Of a stretch of 64,000 nt of DNA, positions 43,960 to 56,130 are shown piece after piece. Each line of letters starts with the position of its first letter. Position 1 is the stretch's first letter. The translations under genes were made by a program, and so were the position numbers. Origin of the DNA: Pomphorhynchus laevis (Eukaryota; Acanthocephala; Palaeacanthocephala; Echinorhynchida; Pomphorhynchidae); NCBI GenBank assembly GCA_012934845.2, contig WNNJ02003035.1:123264-187263 (forward strand), in the 5' to 3' direction. The notes beneath the pieces are model-generated. The model saw only the letters and a list, made by a program, of their open reading frames with translations. It was not told the DNA's origin and did no database searches.

Positions 43960-44900
43960 TTTTTTAATATCCATGAATGACATCAATTTTTAATATCAAG
44001 GAACGACATCAAAAATCATTTTGATATTTCGCTAATAATTACTAGAATCTTCAGAAAATTAACATAAAAATGAAAAAAATCACTGTCTATATCATTCAGC
44101 GCTACCGTTTAAAATAAAAAATCATTTTTTAATTTCCAGGAGCTATTAAATATAGTTAAACGACAACAAAAATCATTTTGATATTTCGCTAGTAACTACT
44201 GGAATCTTCAGAAAATTAACATAAAAATGAAAAGAATCACATAAATAAAGATTCTTGTCGATTTGCACATTTATAATAATAAGATTTTCTTACTAATAAC
44301 CCAAGCAGATAATAAATAATGACAACAGAAATTTAGTTATTCCATGACAGTAAGATACCATACACTTCTTCTGGTTAAGTCTCCATCACTTTTTAAGGAC
44401 TCAAATCCATGGGGATCTGAGCCCCAACCAATCCAACAAGCCGCTTTCCGATTGAACTACCCGAGGTCTTTCAACCCCCCCCCCGAAGAATCCAATTGGT
44501 GCGGACTATGCTGGGTAAACGAGATACGAGGAGCTTCAGGAACCTTAGTCGTTGTTCTGGGGGACGTCCTCTTGAAAAGAAGACTAATCCCGATTTAGCC
44601 AAAGTACCCCAGAGGCGCACTTAGGTTTTCTCTTTCAAATTATCGACATTTGTTCTTTTACAAAAAATATTTCAAACTTAGATGATCTTTATCTCTGCCG
44701 AATATTAAAGCAATCATTGACATCATCTCTTATTTCGATTAAGTCCGTAAAGTTATTTGTAGTGGCTCGCATCATTCAATATCATATAATCTTTTATCTT
44801 TTTAAATTTCCAGGAACTATCAGGTATAGTTGAACGACAACAAAAATCATTTTGATATTTCGCTAGTAACTATTGAAATCTTCAAAAAATTAACATGGAA
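43960..44900. repeat. Three copies of the dispersed CTGAAGA-core repeat, with an unassigned insert
   Basis: Copies at about 43970-44060, 44130-44225 and 44805-44895 share aacgacaacaaaaatcattt, then gatatttcgctagtaac and a cttcagaaaattaac-like end. They belong to the same family as 30450-30545, 41990-42065 and 42190-42300. Bases 44380-44640 between them are GC-richer and element-like, with a small frame (44344-44598) that was not recognised. Confidence 0.7.
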
Positions 44901-44959
44901 ATGAAAAAAGTCACATAAATAAAGTTTCTTGCTCATTTAATATATGTATTATAATATTT

Positions 44960-45155
44960 CATTAGGTAATTATATATATGGCCAGTTGTTATTTTTGGTT
45001 AACTGTTCCTATTGATGACCTTTAATCTTTATTCTAAAATTTTGTATTATAATATTTCATTAGGTTTATATATATGGCCTGCTGTTATGTTTGGTTACCG
45101 AAACCTGATAATATGACTGTTCCTCTTGATGACCTTTAATCTTTATTCTAAAACA
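44960..45155 (+). mobile_element. Penelope-type terminal repeat fragments, two in tandem
   Basis: Two copies (about 44978-45055 and 45062-45150) of a unit containing ggttaccgaaacctgataat, then gttcctcttgatgacc and tttaatctttattctaaa. The unit matches the terminal repeats of the Penelope-like element at 53.05 and 56.0 kb with moderate divergence. They are solo ends without coding sequence. Confidence 0.65.
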
Positions 45156-46259
45156 TAGTATTTTATCTATTAATCGGTTAATAAAAATACTGGTAAAAAT
45201 CAGAACATTCAAAAATCTGAATTACAAAATTTTAAGATTAAGATGTTTACATTTTTAACTTATATTACAATAAAATATGCTGATTTTGAATATATATTTA
45301 TACCGCGCTTTTTATTTTATAGCAATTAACATGTCAAATATAATAGACTTGAAAATATCAGTTATTTAAATTATTCTTGGTAAGACATCGGATGAAAGCA
45401 CTATTTCTTAGAATTTTACCTCAAATCTGATTATTAAATGCTTAAATTATTTTTTAAAAAAGTCATTTTATTCGTTAAGTATACCCGCTGTATATAATCG
45501 TCAAACGATAAAAACGGGTGTATTTTTTGATAAACACAAAAGACATGGGTGTGTATTTTATAGTCATATAATTATCTTGTCACAATATTTTATACTCGTA
45601 GAAAAAATGTAATTTATAAGAATCATATTACTAATGACAGATTAAGAAGTAGCCGTGAACAGTTTTGTTAAGAGTTTAAAAATAAAGCCTAATGAACATA
45701 ATATGCAAAAGTTAAGCAGATCAAATGCTGAGTTAGTTATTATATATTACTAAAAATTTCGCCGCGTTACGGCTCCGTCAGTGGTTCATCTGAAACATGG
45801 AACACATATTAACATCGTCACAAATACATTAACTACTAATAACATATTTAATATTTATCATTGCATCGAATCAACCCAGCCCACCGCCTTGTCTTTATTG
45901 TTGAGGCTATTGTCGCTATCTGCACCCGATATTAAGATTTCCTTCATTAGTTTTCGTGACACAACGTTATCTGCTCGGTAGAGTATCTTCGCGCTTCACT
46001 TTGGTTGCTCATTTGGATGTTGTTGTGAATAATGGCGGCGCATGATCTGATTAACATTTGCATATTAATAACATGAAGCTGAGAGATAAGCGGACATTTA
46101 ATTCTAACGAACATAGGTTAATTAAGTTTTATTTCAACGAAAATAAAATTAAGAAAATGATAATTGTTTATTAAACGTTTTATTCTAATAATAGAATCCC
46201 ATATAATTATTATAATTAATAATTAATAATCAGCCTTGGTGGAGTTGGAATAATAGATC
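45156..46259. other. AT-rich, nothing recognised
   Basis: No supported feature. A short GC-richer part at 45765-46010 has no recognised content. Confidence 0.45.
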
Positions 46260-46945
46260 CAACTTATATTCACGACATCGAATTCGTTGAATGTTCTCCC
46301 TTTAACAAAAGAAAATCAACATCTCTCAGCAAACGAATTCAGGGACGCGATGTGCACTCAATATGGTTGGAACCCGGCAGACTTGTTAGGACGTGTCTGT
46401 GTTTGTGGGACACGGATTACGCTCAGTCACGCTCTCTCGTGCAAGCGAGGAGGTCTCCCGATAATTCGCCACAACGCAATCAGAGACCTTTTGCTGCCGA
46501 ACTAGCAGACGTATGCCATGGAATCGAAATCGAGCCTCTACTAAAACCAATTACCTCACAGACAATTTTCGAACACAGTAAAACTTGTCGTGACAGCGAG
46601 GTGAGATTGCATGCTCAATCTTACTCGCATTTGCCCGCTTCGGCATTCCAAAACCACGAACATCGCAAACGAGCCAAGTATGAGGAACACACGACCATAA
46701 TCGAACACAGCAACTTCCAACCCCTGATTTTCGCGTGTACAGGTGGTGCGTCTCCGGCCGCCAGTCATGTGATCAAAAGAATCGGAACACTAAAAGCAGA
46801 ACGAGGTCGTCGGACATATAGCGAGGATATCCGCAAAATGAGGACAAAAATCGCATTTGAACTAGCCAGAGCCGCGTCTGCTTGCATTAGGGCACCACGC
46901 TCTACTAGAGGTAGCCCTATTCGATGCGAGAGATTGCAGTGATAA
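46260..46945 (+). mobile_element. Fossil of an RT-bearing retroelement, post-RT domain
   Basis: Plus-strand frames (46287-46505 and 46352-46942) carry CVCGTRITLSHALSCKRGG, then RHNAIRDLLLP, CHGIEIEPLLKPITSQTIFE, KRAKYEEHTTIIEHSNFQPL and YSEDIRKMRTKIAFELARAA. The CxC...LSHAxxCxxGGxxxxRHNxIRD block with the following EPxLxPL and EHxxFxPLV blocks marks a conserved domain that follows RT in a retroelement protein widespread in invertebrates. Its RT part is seen separately at 51.5 kb. The copy is broken and internally shortened. Element class is uncertain. Confidence 0.65.
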
Positions 46946-48187
46946 GTCGCAAGAAGGTTTATGACTTTGTTGTGATTTTATTTTGGTTTTATTGGGCATA
47001 GCTCTGCGTGGCGGATTAAGTCTTTATCAAGAAAAAATATTATAATTAATAATATATAGTTAAAATATAATTTTAATTTAAATTATAATTATTATCCCAT
47101 TTAATTATTTTAATAATAGAATAACATAATACGGAATAAAAATAATAATATAAGTTTTTGATAAAATATAATAAAATAGAAAATAAAAAATAGAAAATAA
47201 TATTTTGTATTTACCGAATAATATTAAGTATTTAATGAGTTAATAAATTGTTATAATCATTCGTATTTTGATCATGATATTTTGATCAAATATTAGGGTT
47301 ACATCGTATCACAAATTTGAACAGGTTTGCAGCAAATTTGGACTTTTTTCCAATTATAAACTTCCTTATCCACTATTGTTTGTTAAATTGAATGATATGA
47401 ATAAAGAAGAACAATTATATATTTGGCGTACAATGAATAATTAATTAATCTAATTAATTAAAATATGCGTTGTTGTGACATTATTTATTCCCTACACTGG
47501 CATGCTATTTATCACGTTTTTGGTAAAAAAAATATTGCAAATGCATTTAAGGAAGATGACACGAATGATATTCTCACCCAATTAAACTTAGCTAAACTCA
47601 AAAGTTCGATTCTATTATTTTATAGCAAATTCTTAGTGTTCAAGTAATTCCGAATTACAAACCGCGTGAATTCCTCGAAAGTTAAATATTAACTTTAGAT
47701 TTATTTTATGTCAAGGTTATATCACTGAAACGCGACTACAAATGCTAGCTGATTACCATGAAGGTTCTTTTTCGATTAGCTAAATATATTTTTTATTTAA
47801 TAAATATTTATTTACCTAAATAAATTTAGCTAAATTTATTAAATTTAGCTACTGAATTTTTCAACTAAAATCGTTTATTTACTTTTATATTTTTGATTAT
47901 TTAGTCGTATTCGCATAGAAGATGGGGGACAAACATGATTTCTATAATTTGTGTTACATATTTTTATATCAAATCGTTTAGATTGTTAATGTGTTTATTT
48001 CTTTAATAGCTAAAATAAATTGTTTGGCCTGCTACAAATGATATAAACCTTTCCTTAAAGTAATTCAAAGGCATTTTAAATGTTTGTACCAAATTTATTT
48101 ACTTGTATTTTCTATTTATATGCAGACATGATCAAGGAGGACAAAACATTTCTACATAGATCTTAAAGTTGTCGATAATTACATTTA
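46946..48187. other. AT-rich stretch with two possible coding pieces
   Basis: Two plus-strand frames look protein-like but are unrecognised: 47283-47442 (contains YHKFEQVCSKFGLFSNYKLP) and 47465-47647 (contains GKKNIANAFKEDDTNDILTQ). They could be exons of an unknown gene or chance; splice sites are not decisive. The rest is AT-rich. Confidence 0.35.
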
Positions 48188-49622
48188 AGCGCCCGTAAAG
48201 CTTTTTGCTATAAAATCAAATAATAATATAAATAATTTTATAAATAATATTAAAGATGCTCATTGTCCCAAAAGTTGAATGAAAAACAGGTAATTAAAAT
48301 TTTATTTTCAGCAAAATCAAAAAGGTGTATTTTTGCTTTTATTTTGTTCTTTGAACTAACCGGTGTGTAGCTGTTCTCTCCTGAATTGGTATAAAAATAC
48401 ACAAGTTTAACAGCTACTGATACAATTCTTGATTATGAACGAAGTTGTGTTTGAGAATTTGAATACACCTTTTTTGATTTTGCTAAAATAAAATTTGGTT
48501 ATACAGTGAAATACAATCATATTTTATATATCGCACGCAGCTCAACGAAAAAATTAAAAATAATCAAGTCTTTAATAATCAATAATGTTCAAGTCTTTTC
48601 GGACATGTGAAAGCGTAAAATAAAAATAAAATAAATTATCTCTTAATTATTACATATTTGACCTTACACTGTGATATGCATTCAAAATTTTCAGTGTTCT
48701 TAGTTCAAGATAATTTTACATTTGATCACAACATTTTATTAATTTGTGGATCATAGCATCTACTTTATTTCAAGGATTGCTAATTACACAAATTTAATTT
48801 AAAACATATTTTAATTCCCTTTAGATAGAGCTTAATTTAAATCAAATTATTTTTTAATAAACCTCTTACCTAAAAAATTAGCAATGCGTTTGCAAATATT
48901 CAAAGTTGATTTTGATCTTAACAACACCATTAGCAAGCCATACGATTCGCAAAATGTTTGTGAACTTGAAATCTTTTTCTATTGTAAATATTTGATTTTG
49001 ATGATCCATTTTTCTTTATTGAATTTTGGAATTAAAATAAAAAAAAACTTTTAATTTTTAATATTTCGCTAATTTCTATTTGCATCATAAGAAAAAATAC
49101 TATTTTTCTTTTTTTTTATTTTTTCAATTCTTTTCTATTTGTCGGATGCATATTTATTAGATAAGTATTATAATCTGTAAATATTTTTATTAGACGATCT
49201 AAACCAATAATCTACTGACCTAAGTTGTTTAATTACGCCAGTACTTAAAAAATTTCATTTCAAGGGCTCGTTAAGCAGCCGTTCTTTTAAATTAAATGAA
49301 CTAAGTTAATAAAATAAGTTATGATACAACCACACAAGAAGATAAATGTTTCTGTAGATACTTCTCGAAAATAAGAAGTAAATAAAAACAAAAATACTGT
49401 TTTATTTTGATTTTACTAAAATAGAATTTTGATTGTCCAGCTATGTTCCATTCAATTTTTGGGACAATATGCATCTTTAATAATATTTATATAATATTAA
49501 AATTTTATTATTTTATTTTTTTTAAATTTTTGATATTATTTATATAATTGGTGTCGTTAATATTTGATTTTATAGCAAAAATTTTTACGGTCGCTTACTC
49601 TTTAGCGCCTGTAAATTGGAAA
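48188..49622. mobile_element. ~1.4-kb element with long diverged inverted ends
   Basis: The left end (48188-48330: gcgcccgtaaa, then tttttgctataaaatcaaat, a cattgtcccaaaa word and a cagcaaaatcaaaa word) is repeated inverted at about 49400-49620. The arms are about 140-200 bases and clearly diverged, with extra DNA in the right arm. The interior is AT-rich and non-coding. An old foldback or MITE-like DNA element is the simplest reading. Confidence 0.6.
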
Positions 49623-49635
49623 AAGCGCCCTCAAC

Positions 49636-49675
49636 GGGCGCTTTACGACGTAATTTTACGTCGCCGAGACAATTT
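49636..49675. repeat. Two adjacent perfect hairpins
   Basis: aaagcgccctcaacgggcgc followed by ttt forms a 9-bp stem with a 4-base loop, and cgacgtaattttacgtcg follows directly. They lie at the outer edge of the 48.19-49.62 kb element and may be part of its end. Confidence 0.6.
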
Positions 49676-50699
49676 TCTATAATTTTACCTTAGCTTTCAT
49701 ACAAAGAGCTATCGGCAATATCGCCGATCATGCTTGAGTCTTTCATTAAGATGGTATTAAATCAGCAAAATTAATCTTGCCGAAATAATCAAACCTAGGG
49801 GGAATTATGTTAAATTGATATATCAATAACTTTTAGTTTTTGAAACAAAATCCATACTACCGAAGTGATTTCTATATTTGAAAATAGCTATATTTTCAAA
49901 CACGAAATATATACAGAAATATATAGTTTTATTTTCTATAAATATATTTGATATATTTCAAAATCGTTAAACTTACCACATTCTAGATAACGTTAGATTA
50001 ATAAAAAAATACTTATATTCTATACGCTGCATCTTGTAGTATTAGTAGTGCAGTATATTATATGTACAACGGAAAATTAAAGACGGGAATGTTGTACGAC
50101 ATGCATACATCATTTTGTCAATTCTCTGGTCTATTTGAAGGTTTGAAACAGCAAACACCCTTTATATTCAACAACGTTATTATTTATAACACAATTTCAA
50201 CAATTCACCTGTAAAGATAGCAAACTAGTTTGTGTTGCCTACTGAATTATTTTGTATGATAATATACACACGGTTGAAACGATAGAGCGTAGCGATATAA
50301 CCAATGAGATATGAATAATAAAATCAGATAAGCTACACTAGTCTACGTATTTAAAAAAATTATAAATTATAAATATTACGAAATTGGATTTAAATAATTA
50401 AATAATTAATAATTAATAATTATAAATAATTAATAATTGTTACCTAATATTTATAATTTAAATTAACAACATTTACACACCCATTTTTTGTATGTGTATC
50501 ATAAAAATTGATAAAAATTGCTACAAATAATTAAACATTTTTATATTATTGTTAATAATATAAAAATCGCTATAAATAATTAATCATTTTTATATTATTG
50601 TTAATAATATTATTTTAATAATTGTTATATGAGACTTTATATAATTTGTATCAAGTTAAAATTTAAAATGAAAGTCAATTTTTATGAATTAACTAATAA
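49676..50699. other. AT-rich, nothing recognised
   Basis: No supported feature. Confidence 0.45.
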
Positions 50700-50880
50700 A
50701 TAACAGACGATGTATCATAATAAGGATTAAAGGCCAACAGGAGGAACTACTATGCTATCTGATTTCGTCACCTATTCCTAGACACAACATAACAGCATGG
50801 TCTAATAAGTGCTAATGACGTATATTTTCCGATCATATTTGATTATCTAGTGTACTTTATTCTAATACAAAGCATATTGT
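50700..50880 (-). mobile_element. Solo terminal repeat of the Penelope-like element
   Basis: The minus strand matches the terminal repeat at 53.04-53.17 and 56.1-55.95 kb: tacgtcattagcac, then gtgacgaaatcagatagc, then agtagttcctcctgttggcc. It is more diverged than the copy attached to the 56-kb element. Confidence 0.75.
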
Positions 50881-51075
50881 TTATCCGTAAATTTATTTTT
50901 GATATTGTGTTAATAATTACAATTATATTGTACAAGAAAATGAGTGATTTCCGTGGGCATGTTTTTTTTGTTTGTATGATGTGGTAGCCACGAAGGAATC
51001 GACAAAACGATACCAGGTACGGGTTCGTCATTATTTTGACTCATTAGTGCAAGATACCTCCCTCTACTGGATGCA

Positions 51076-51310
51076 GAGGAGGACCGGCAGACGGCACGAG
51101 TATGTCAAAAAGTACATAGAGCTAGAAAATTTCTAGCAAACTAGGTACATGCTTCACCAAAAGGATCATTAGCTAAGAGCGCTAGGATTAGCAAGTGCTG
51201 GATGGTCCTCTTCTGCATCCACTGCTGGATTGTCCGCCTCTGCATCCACTGCTGGATGAAGAGGAGGACCGGCAGACGGCACGAGCATGGCAAAAAGTAC
51301 ATAGAGCTTG
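51076..51310 (+). repeat. Short direct duplication
   Basis: About 48 bases (gaggaggaccggcagacggc and following) occur at 51076-51124 and again at 51260-51308. A third word, ctgcatccactgctggat, is also repeated between them. The origin is not clear; probably element-derived. Confidence 0.75.
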
Positions 51311-51459
51311 ACTCAATATTTCAGCTCGACACCTCTGAATGCATATTAACAACTGATACAAGCAATTCGCTTAATCGAATTAACCATAGAAATGCACTTA
51401 CTTGTATGATAAATATATGTCCTGTGTTATCAACCGCATTGTACAATACGTATTGTAAG

Positions 51460-51690
51460 ATCCGAAACTCTATGTAGAAGACGGTGTTTTATTTTCTGAA
51501 GAAAGGTTCACTCAAGGTGACCCCCTATCTATGATTGCGTTTGCAGCCGCTTCGATTCCATTAATCAAAAACATTAATTCTCGTTTGCCAATAACGTTTC
51601 AAAGTTAATATGCAGATGAGGTAACTTTTATCGGTACAGTTTCTTAATAAGTCGAATTCGGGTCTTGTTTGGGACAAGAAACTGTTTTAT
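51460..51690 (+). mobile_element. Fossil RT segment of the RT-bearing retroelement
   Basis: The plus strand carries SEERFTQGDPLSMIAFAAAS and then a YADE box region, matching the motif B and C region (TQGDPLxMxxYAxAxxPLI ... YADD) of the reverse transcriptase that accompanies the domain at 46.3-46.9 kb. Broken, old copy. Confidence 0.6.
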
Positions 51691-52649
51691 TTTTTTTATT
51701 TTACAATATACTATGTGATGATACGCGTTTAATCTAGAAATATTATTGGAGAAATCAGTTAAAGGAATAAAAAATTGATTTTAATTTTTTTTTAAATTAA
51801 ATAATTTCACTCATATACACAAATACAGCTTGACATTTTTAGGTTTAGATAATATTATTATGTTAATAATTTCAAAAAACCAAATTGTTCTGAAGAGTAT
51901 AATCGTTTTTTTTATTATTTGAATTCAAAAATTTTTGCAAAATAGTAATTTAGTTTTTAATTTACGACAAATTGTCATATTATTGAAAATTAAAAAGAAA
52001 TATGAATATGAGCGCTCAAACAGAAGCCACTAGTGAGTTTCATTCAATAAGGGAAGTCAAATCTGACGAATTTTCATTTATGTAAAACAGCTGCAAAATC
52101 AATCTAACATTTTTCGTAGTTTATTTTTAGCCGATTATAATTTCTTACGGTTATATTTTGAAATTCCAAGAGTGATTACTCATACACTCGGATTCTCATG
52201 ATATATGATATGGGAAGCAAGTGTTTTGTCTACAAAGGATTAAACAAATATTTAACATAATTTTCCAAATGTTTTTATTTGACCAGCGATTGATAAATTG
52301 ATAAATTTGATAAACGATTATCTCATAATAAGTGGAATTTAAATGACATTTTGATGATTGTCATTCGTTATACATTTTTGACATCCTTCAAAAATTGCGG
52401 CATTTCAGACCCTTTTCAGTGGCAAGTTATATCGATGAAACTTAAATTTTATAAATTTATAGGAATGAAGAAAATAATGAAAATATTTGAATATTCAAAA
52501 TATTCAAATATTAAAGAGCTCATGTTATCATATCGAGGAAAGATGAAGGCGAGAACCATCGAAATATTGTTAATTTTTGGAATAAAACTACGTCCATTTC
52601 TATAAATTTAGTAAACTGTGAAGACAAATGTATATTTTTAAAATAAAAT
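51691..52649. other. AT-rich, nothing recognised
   Basis: A short frame (52351-52605) is Lys/Ile-rich and looks like background. No supported feature. Confidence 0.4.
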
Positions 52650-52654
52650 CAAAT

Positions 52655-52810
52655 TTTTATCAAATCTTAGCATGTATTTGGCTTCGCCTCTGTGGTCGGT
52701 CGAGAAATAGAGGCCGAAATATGATAACATAGCAGTTCTTCCTGATAACCTATAATCCTTATTATGATATAAAGTGTTATTCATCAGTCAATTCATAAAA
52801 ATTGATTTTT
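52655..52810 (+). mobile_element. Solo terminal repeat of the Penelope-like element (diverged)
   Basis: Contains gcatgtatttggcttcgcc, then agaggccgaaatatgataac, then atagcagttcttcctgataa. It aligns along its length with the terminal repeat at 53.04-53.17 kb. Confidence 0.75.
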
Positions 52811-52954
52811 ATTTTAAACTTCAATTCTAAATCTTAACTTGATAATAATTATATACAAGCTTGTATAACAATTATTAATTATTTATAATTATTTATAATG
52901 TAATTATTTGAATTTTATTTAAAATTATATTTAATAAATAAATAAATTTAAATA

Positions 52955-53205
52955 TAATAAATTTTTGTGGATGGATAATAAATAATATACTTTGTATTAG
53001 AATAAGATTTACTAGATAATCAAATTTTATTAGAGGAAATACGTCATTAGCATGTATTTGGCCCGCTGCTTTGTTGGGTAGAGGAGTTAGGGGCCGAAAC
53101 CTGATAACATAGCAGTTCCTCCTGATGACCTCTAATTCTTATTCTGATACAACGTCTGTTATTTATTAGTCAATTCATAAAAATGACGTTTATTTTAAAT
53201 TTCAG
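52955..53205 (+). mobile_element. Penelope-like element, 3' end fragment
   Basis: It begins with the last codons of the element's ORF (ttt ttg tgg atg gat aat aaa taa, as at 56150-56131 on the minus strand) and continues through aataatatactttgtattag into the terminal repeat. This second copy on the opposite strand fixes the 3' boundary of the family. Confidence 0.8.
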
Positions 53206-54299
53206 TTTAAAAAATCCTTTATTTAATTATTAATCATTTAATTATTTATTTTATATATCATTATTTTTTATTTATAAATAATACAAAATATGTAGACACA
53301 ATTAGCTAATTTATTAACTACTTGACATTTAAGTTTTTAAATAATAATTTTATATTTGTACTAAAAACTTGGTTACAAAGGCTAAATCCGTTTCAATTAC
53401 ACACACTTCATGGTCAAGTTTTTCTGATGGATTAAGTTCAATACTAAAATTCATACCTTGTTCTTGGTTGTTTTCATTTAATCTCTATTGCTTTGCCGTA
53501 TCAAATTGGTATGTACTTGTACCAATCAATCATGCTAACAAGATAAACGTTTACTCAAAAGCGTAACTTCGATGGTTCATAGCAGCTTTTATAGCTGTCA
53601 AATAACAGCTAATTGTGTAATTTGTAAAGTTGTCATGCGTTAATAATCTTTCTAGGAATTCATATCAGCAGCAGACTTCTGGATCAAAAAAGTTAGTTCA
53701 CTTTTGAAAGCAGATGTTATATATTAAAGAAACTATATTACGGATTTGTGTTATTTTTGATAAGGTGATATTAGCTGCAACATTGCCTCGCATGCTAAGC
53801 TAACATATTTAGAATAAATCAGTCGATTAATACACAACTGTTATAAATGAGCAGGTGTTTTCATGTAGAGTAATTTCCATTGCTAAATTACTAGTAATAT
53901 ACGGGGTGAATGCGAGAAACTCGCAGTAAATAATTGAAATTATATTGGTAAATATAAAATTTACTTTAATACATTTTTTTGCGTGATGTACGTTAAATGT
54001 AAGGGGTTTTAAAATTATTTAGTCTTGTGATTGAGATGACAATTTAGATATAGCAATACATTATAAAGTATTTAGAGATTTGAATCCCAAATACTAGATT
54101 TTTTTGCTCCCAGTTCCAGTTTTTGTCAGACAATAGTCAAAACATAAATGTTCATCTTTATATGTTGTCTACAAATATCTCTGTTGTTGTAAAAGTGTAG
54201 AAGAAAAAATATTAGGAAATGACAATTTTGACTATAAAATAACGAATTATTACAATTTTTTAAAATAATAATTATCAATTAAGGTTAATGATTATCATC
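53206..54299. other. AT-rich, nothing recognised
   Basis: No supported feature. Confidence 0.4.
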
Positions 54300-54720
54300 A
54301 ACTACAGGTGACGCTCTATTAATCATAAAGAACTTTGATGTTCTTTAGAATATTAATCAGACATTTTTTGAATATTAATAAGAAAGAATCAGAAAGAATT
54401 AATCAGATTAAATTTTGCTAAAACTATATTTAACGACACAAACAGAAAAGTGTATACCTACATGATTTTTTACAAACGTCGTTGGGAAGCTTAATCTGGA
54501 GTGCCTACCAGAGACGCTAGCCCCCCAATGGGCGTTTCAACCTGTCTACTTATCACTACAGATTGGTAACATCAGTGTGACTCTAAATCTACACAATTTC
54601 GACGATTATTTATCCTCAGTAAACCTCTGAACGGAATTCGATAAGTGCACGCTCCTCCACTTGTTGTTAAGTCTTGCATCTGACACTAAAATTTAAAAGT
54701 GGCTTCACAGGACAGCACGT
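54300..54720 (-). repeat. Copy of the 25.5-kb hammerhead element, decayed
   Basis: On the minus strand, about 54580-54500 aligns with the hammerhead at 25.5 kb: CACTGATG, ctgtagtgataagtagac, AGGTTGAAACGCCC, and GCTAGCGTCTCTGGTAGGC. The first core reads CTGATGTT instead of CTGATGAG and C11.1 is T, so the ribozyme is probably dead, but stems II and III are partly kept. The flank gtgacgctctattaatc at 54307 recurs at 55209. Confidence 0.7.
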
Positions 54721-55199
54721 GTGCTATCGCTTATTCCGTAACCTAAACCGATATGTCGGAGCAAGCATTACATGCTTGTTGAAGATTGAAAGTCTTAATT
54801 GAACATTGAGACTTTTAATTTATCCGAATTTAACTTTTTTAAATATTAATACATATATTATATTATAATATAATATATTATATTATATACAATATATATT
54901 AATACATTAATATATATTATAATTATAACAGCTTGATATTTTTATAGTTTAATATTTATAGTTTAAAGCAAAATAATTGTTTTTATTGGACATATTTTAG
55001 TCACGTGAGTATTTTATTACACAAAACGAGGAAATCAAACCATTTTTCATTAATCTTGTTATTTAAGAGATAAGAGATAATATAATTAAATATATTATAT
55101 TAATATAATATATAATGAAATATTTATATTATATATTATCTTGCTAAAGCGCGAGAAAAGCTCTAACGCTGATGCTAGAATCAAGTTACTTCACATAAA
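54721..55199. other. AT-rich spacer with TA-rich palindromic tracts
   Basis: Bases 54850-54915 and 55085-55140 are tata/ataa tracts able to fold on themselves. Nothing else is supported. Confidence 0.45.
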
Positions 55200-55450
55200 A
55201 ATTGTGCACATCAATATACAGTAATTGGTGACGCTCAATTAATCTTAAAGAATTAATTAAGACATAATTGATACATGAAATGTAAACATCCATTTAATTA
55301 GATTAATTTAATCTAATTAATTCATCCATTTAATTGAATTAGAATTAGATAGTTTTAAAGGAACGAATGATCATCAGTAAACTTATGAAAGAAATTCGCT
55401 CAGCGCCCGCTTCTCCAATATTTAGAAAGTGTTCTAAATAAAACACTTGA
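55200..55450 (-). repeat. Second partial copy of the same element, hammerhead lost
   Basis: Bases 55205-55260 resemble 54305-54350, and 55376-55430 (catcagtaaacttatgaaag, then aaattcgctcagcgcccgc) resemble 54610-54660. The ribozyme part between them is missing. Confidence 0.6.
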
Positions 55451-56130
55451 CTTCACAATAAAAAGGCGTAAAGTACATAGATGTAATGATATAAATTATG
55501 GATGTGAGGATCGGGTGTCTTATCCCCGAGATAAGATAATATTATTTTATATTTATGTGGCATTATTTTTAATTTATAAAAAATAAGTTGAACTGACTCA
55601 GTTAACTGATTTAATTATTAGGGTGGTTTAAATAAAAATAAATTTTATTTTTGCTATAAAATATTAACCTTTAGTTTGAGTAAATTGATTTACTCAGAGT
55701 ACATAGAAGTACTCAAGTGTATTGTCTGAGTACATAGAATCTGCTTAACAATCTTACGAATTGCATATTTCAAGTAAAATCAGCTAACTGAGTCTACGTA
55801 TTGTTATATAATTATAAAATAAACAAAACATAATAATGCTAAATCAAAATTTAATAATTAAATAATAAAATTAATAATTGTTTTTAGATTTTCTATAATT
55901 TAAATCAAGTTAAAAAATGAAATTTAAAATAAACGTCATTTTTATGAATTGACTAATAAATAACAGACGTTGTATCAGAATAAGAATTAGAGGTCATCAG
56001 GAGGAACTGCTATGCTATCAGGTTTCGGCCCCTAACTCCTCTACCCAACATAGCAGCGGGGCCAAATACATGCTAATGATGTATTTCCTCTGAAATAACT
56101 ATCTAGTATCTTATTCTAATACAAAGTATA

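Noticed and set aside
44344-44598. 84-codon frame as a gene
   Set aside because: It contains a poly-C run, has no recognised motif and lies between repeat copies; probably a fragment of an element.
49636-49660. Hairpin followed by T run resembling a bacterial Rho-independent terminator
   Set aside because: No bacterial gene is nearby and the whole context is eukaryotic. It is better explained as part of a repeat element end.
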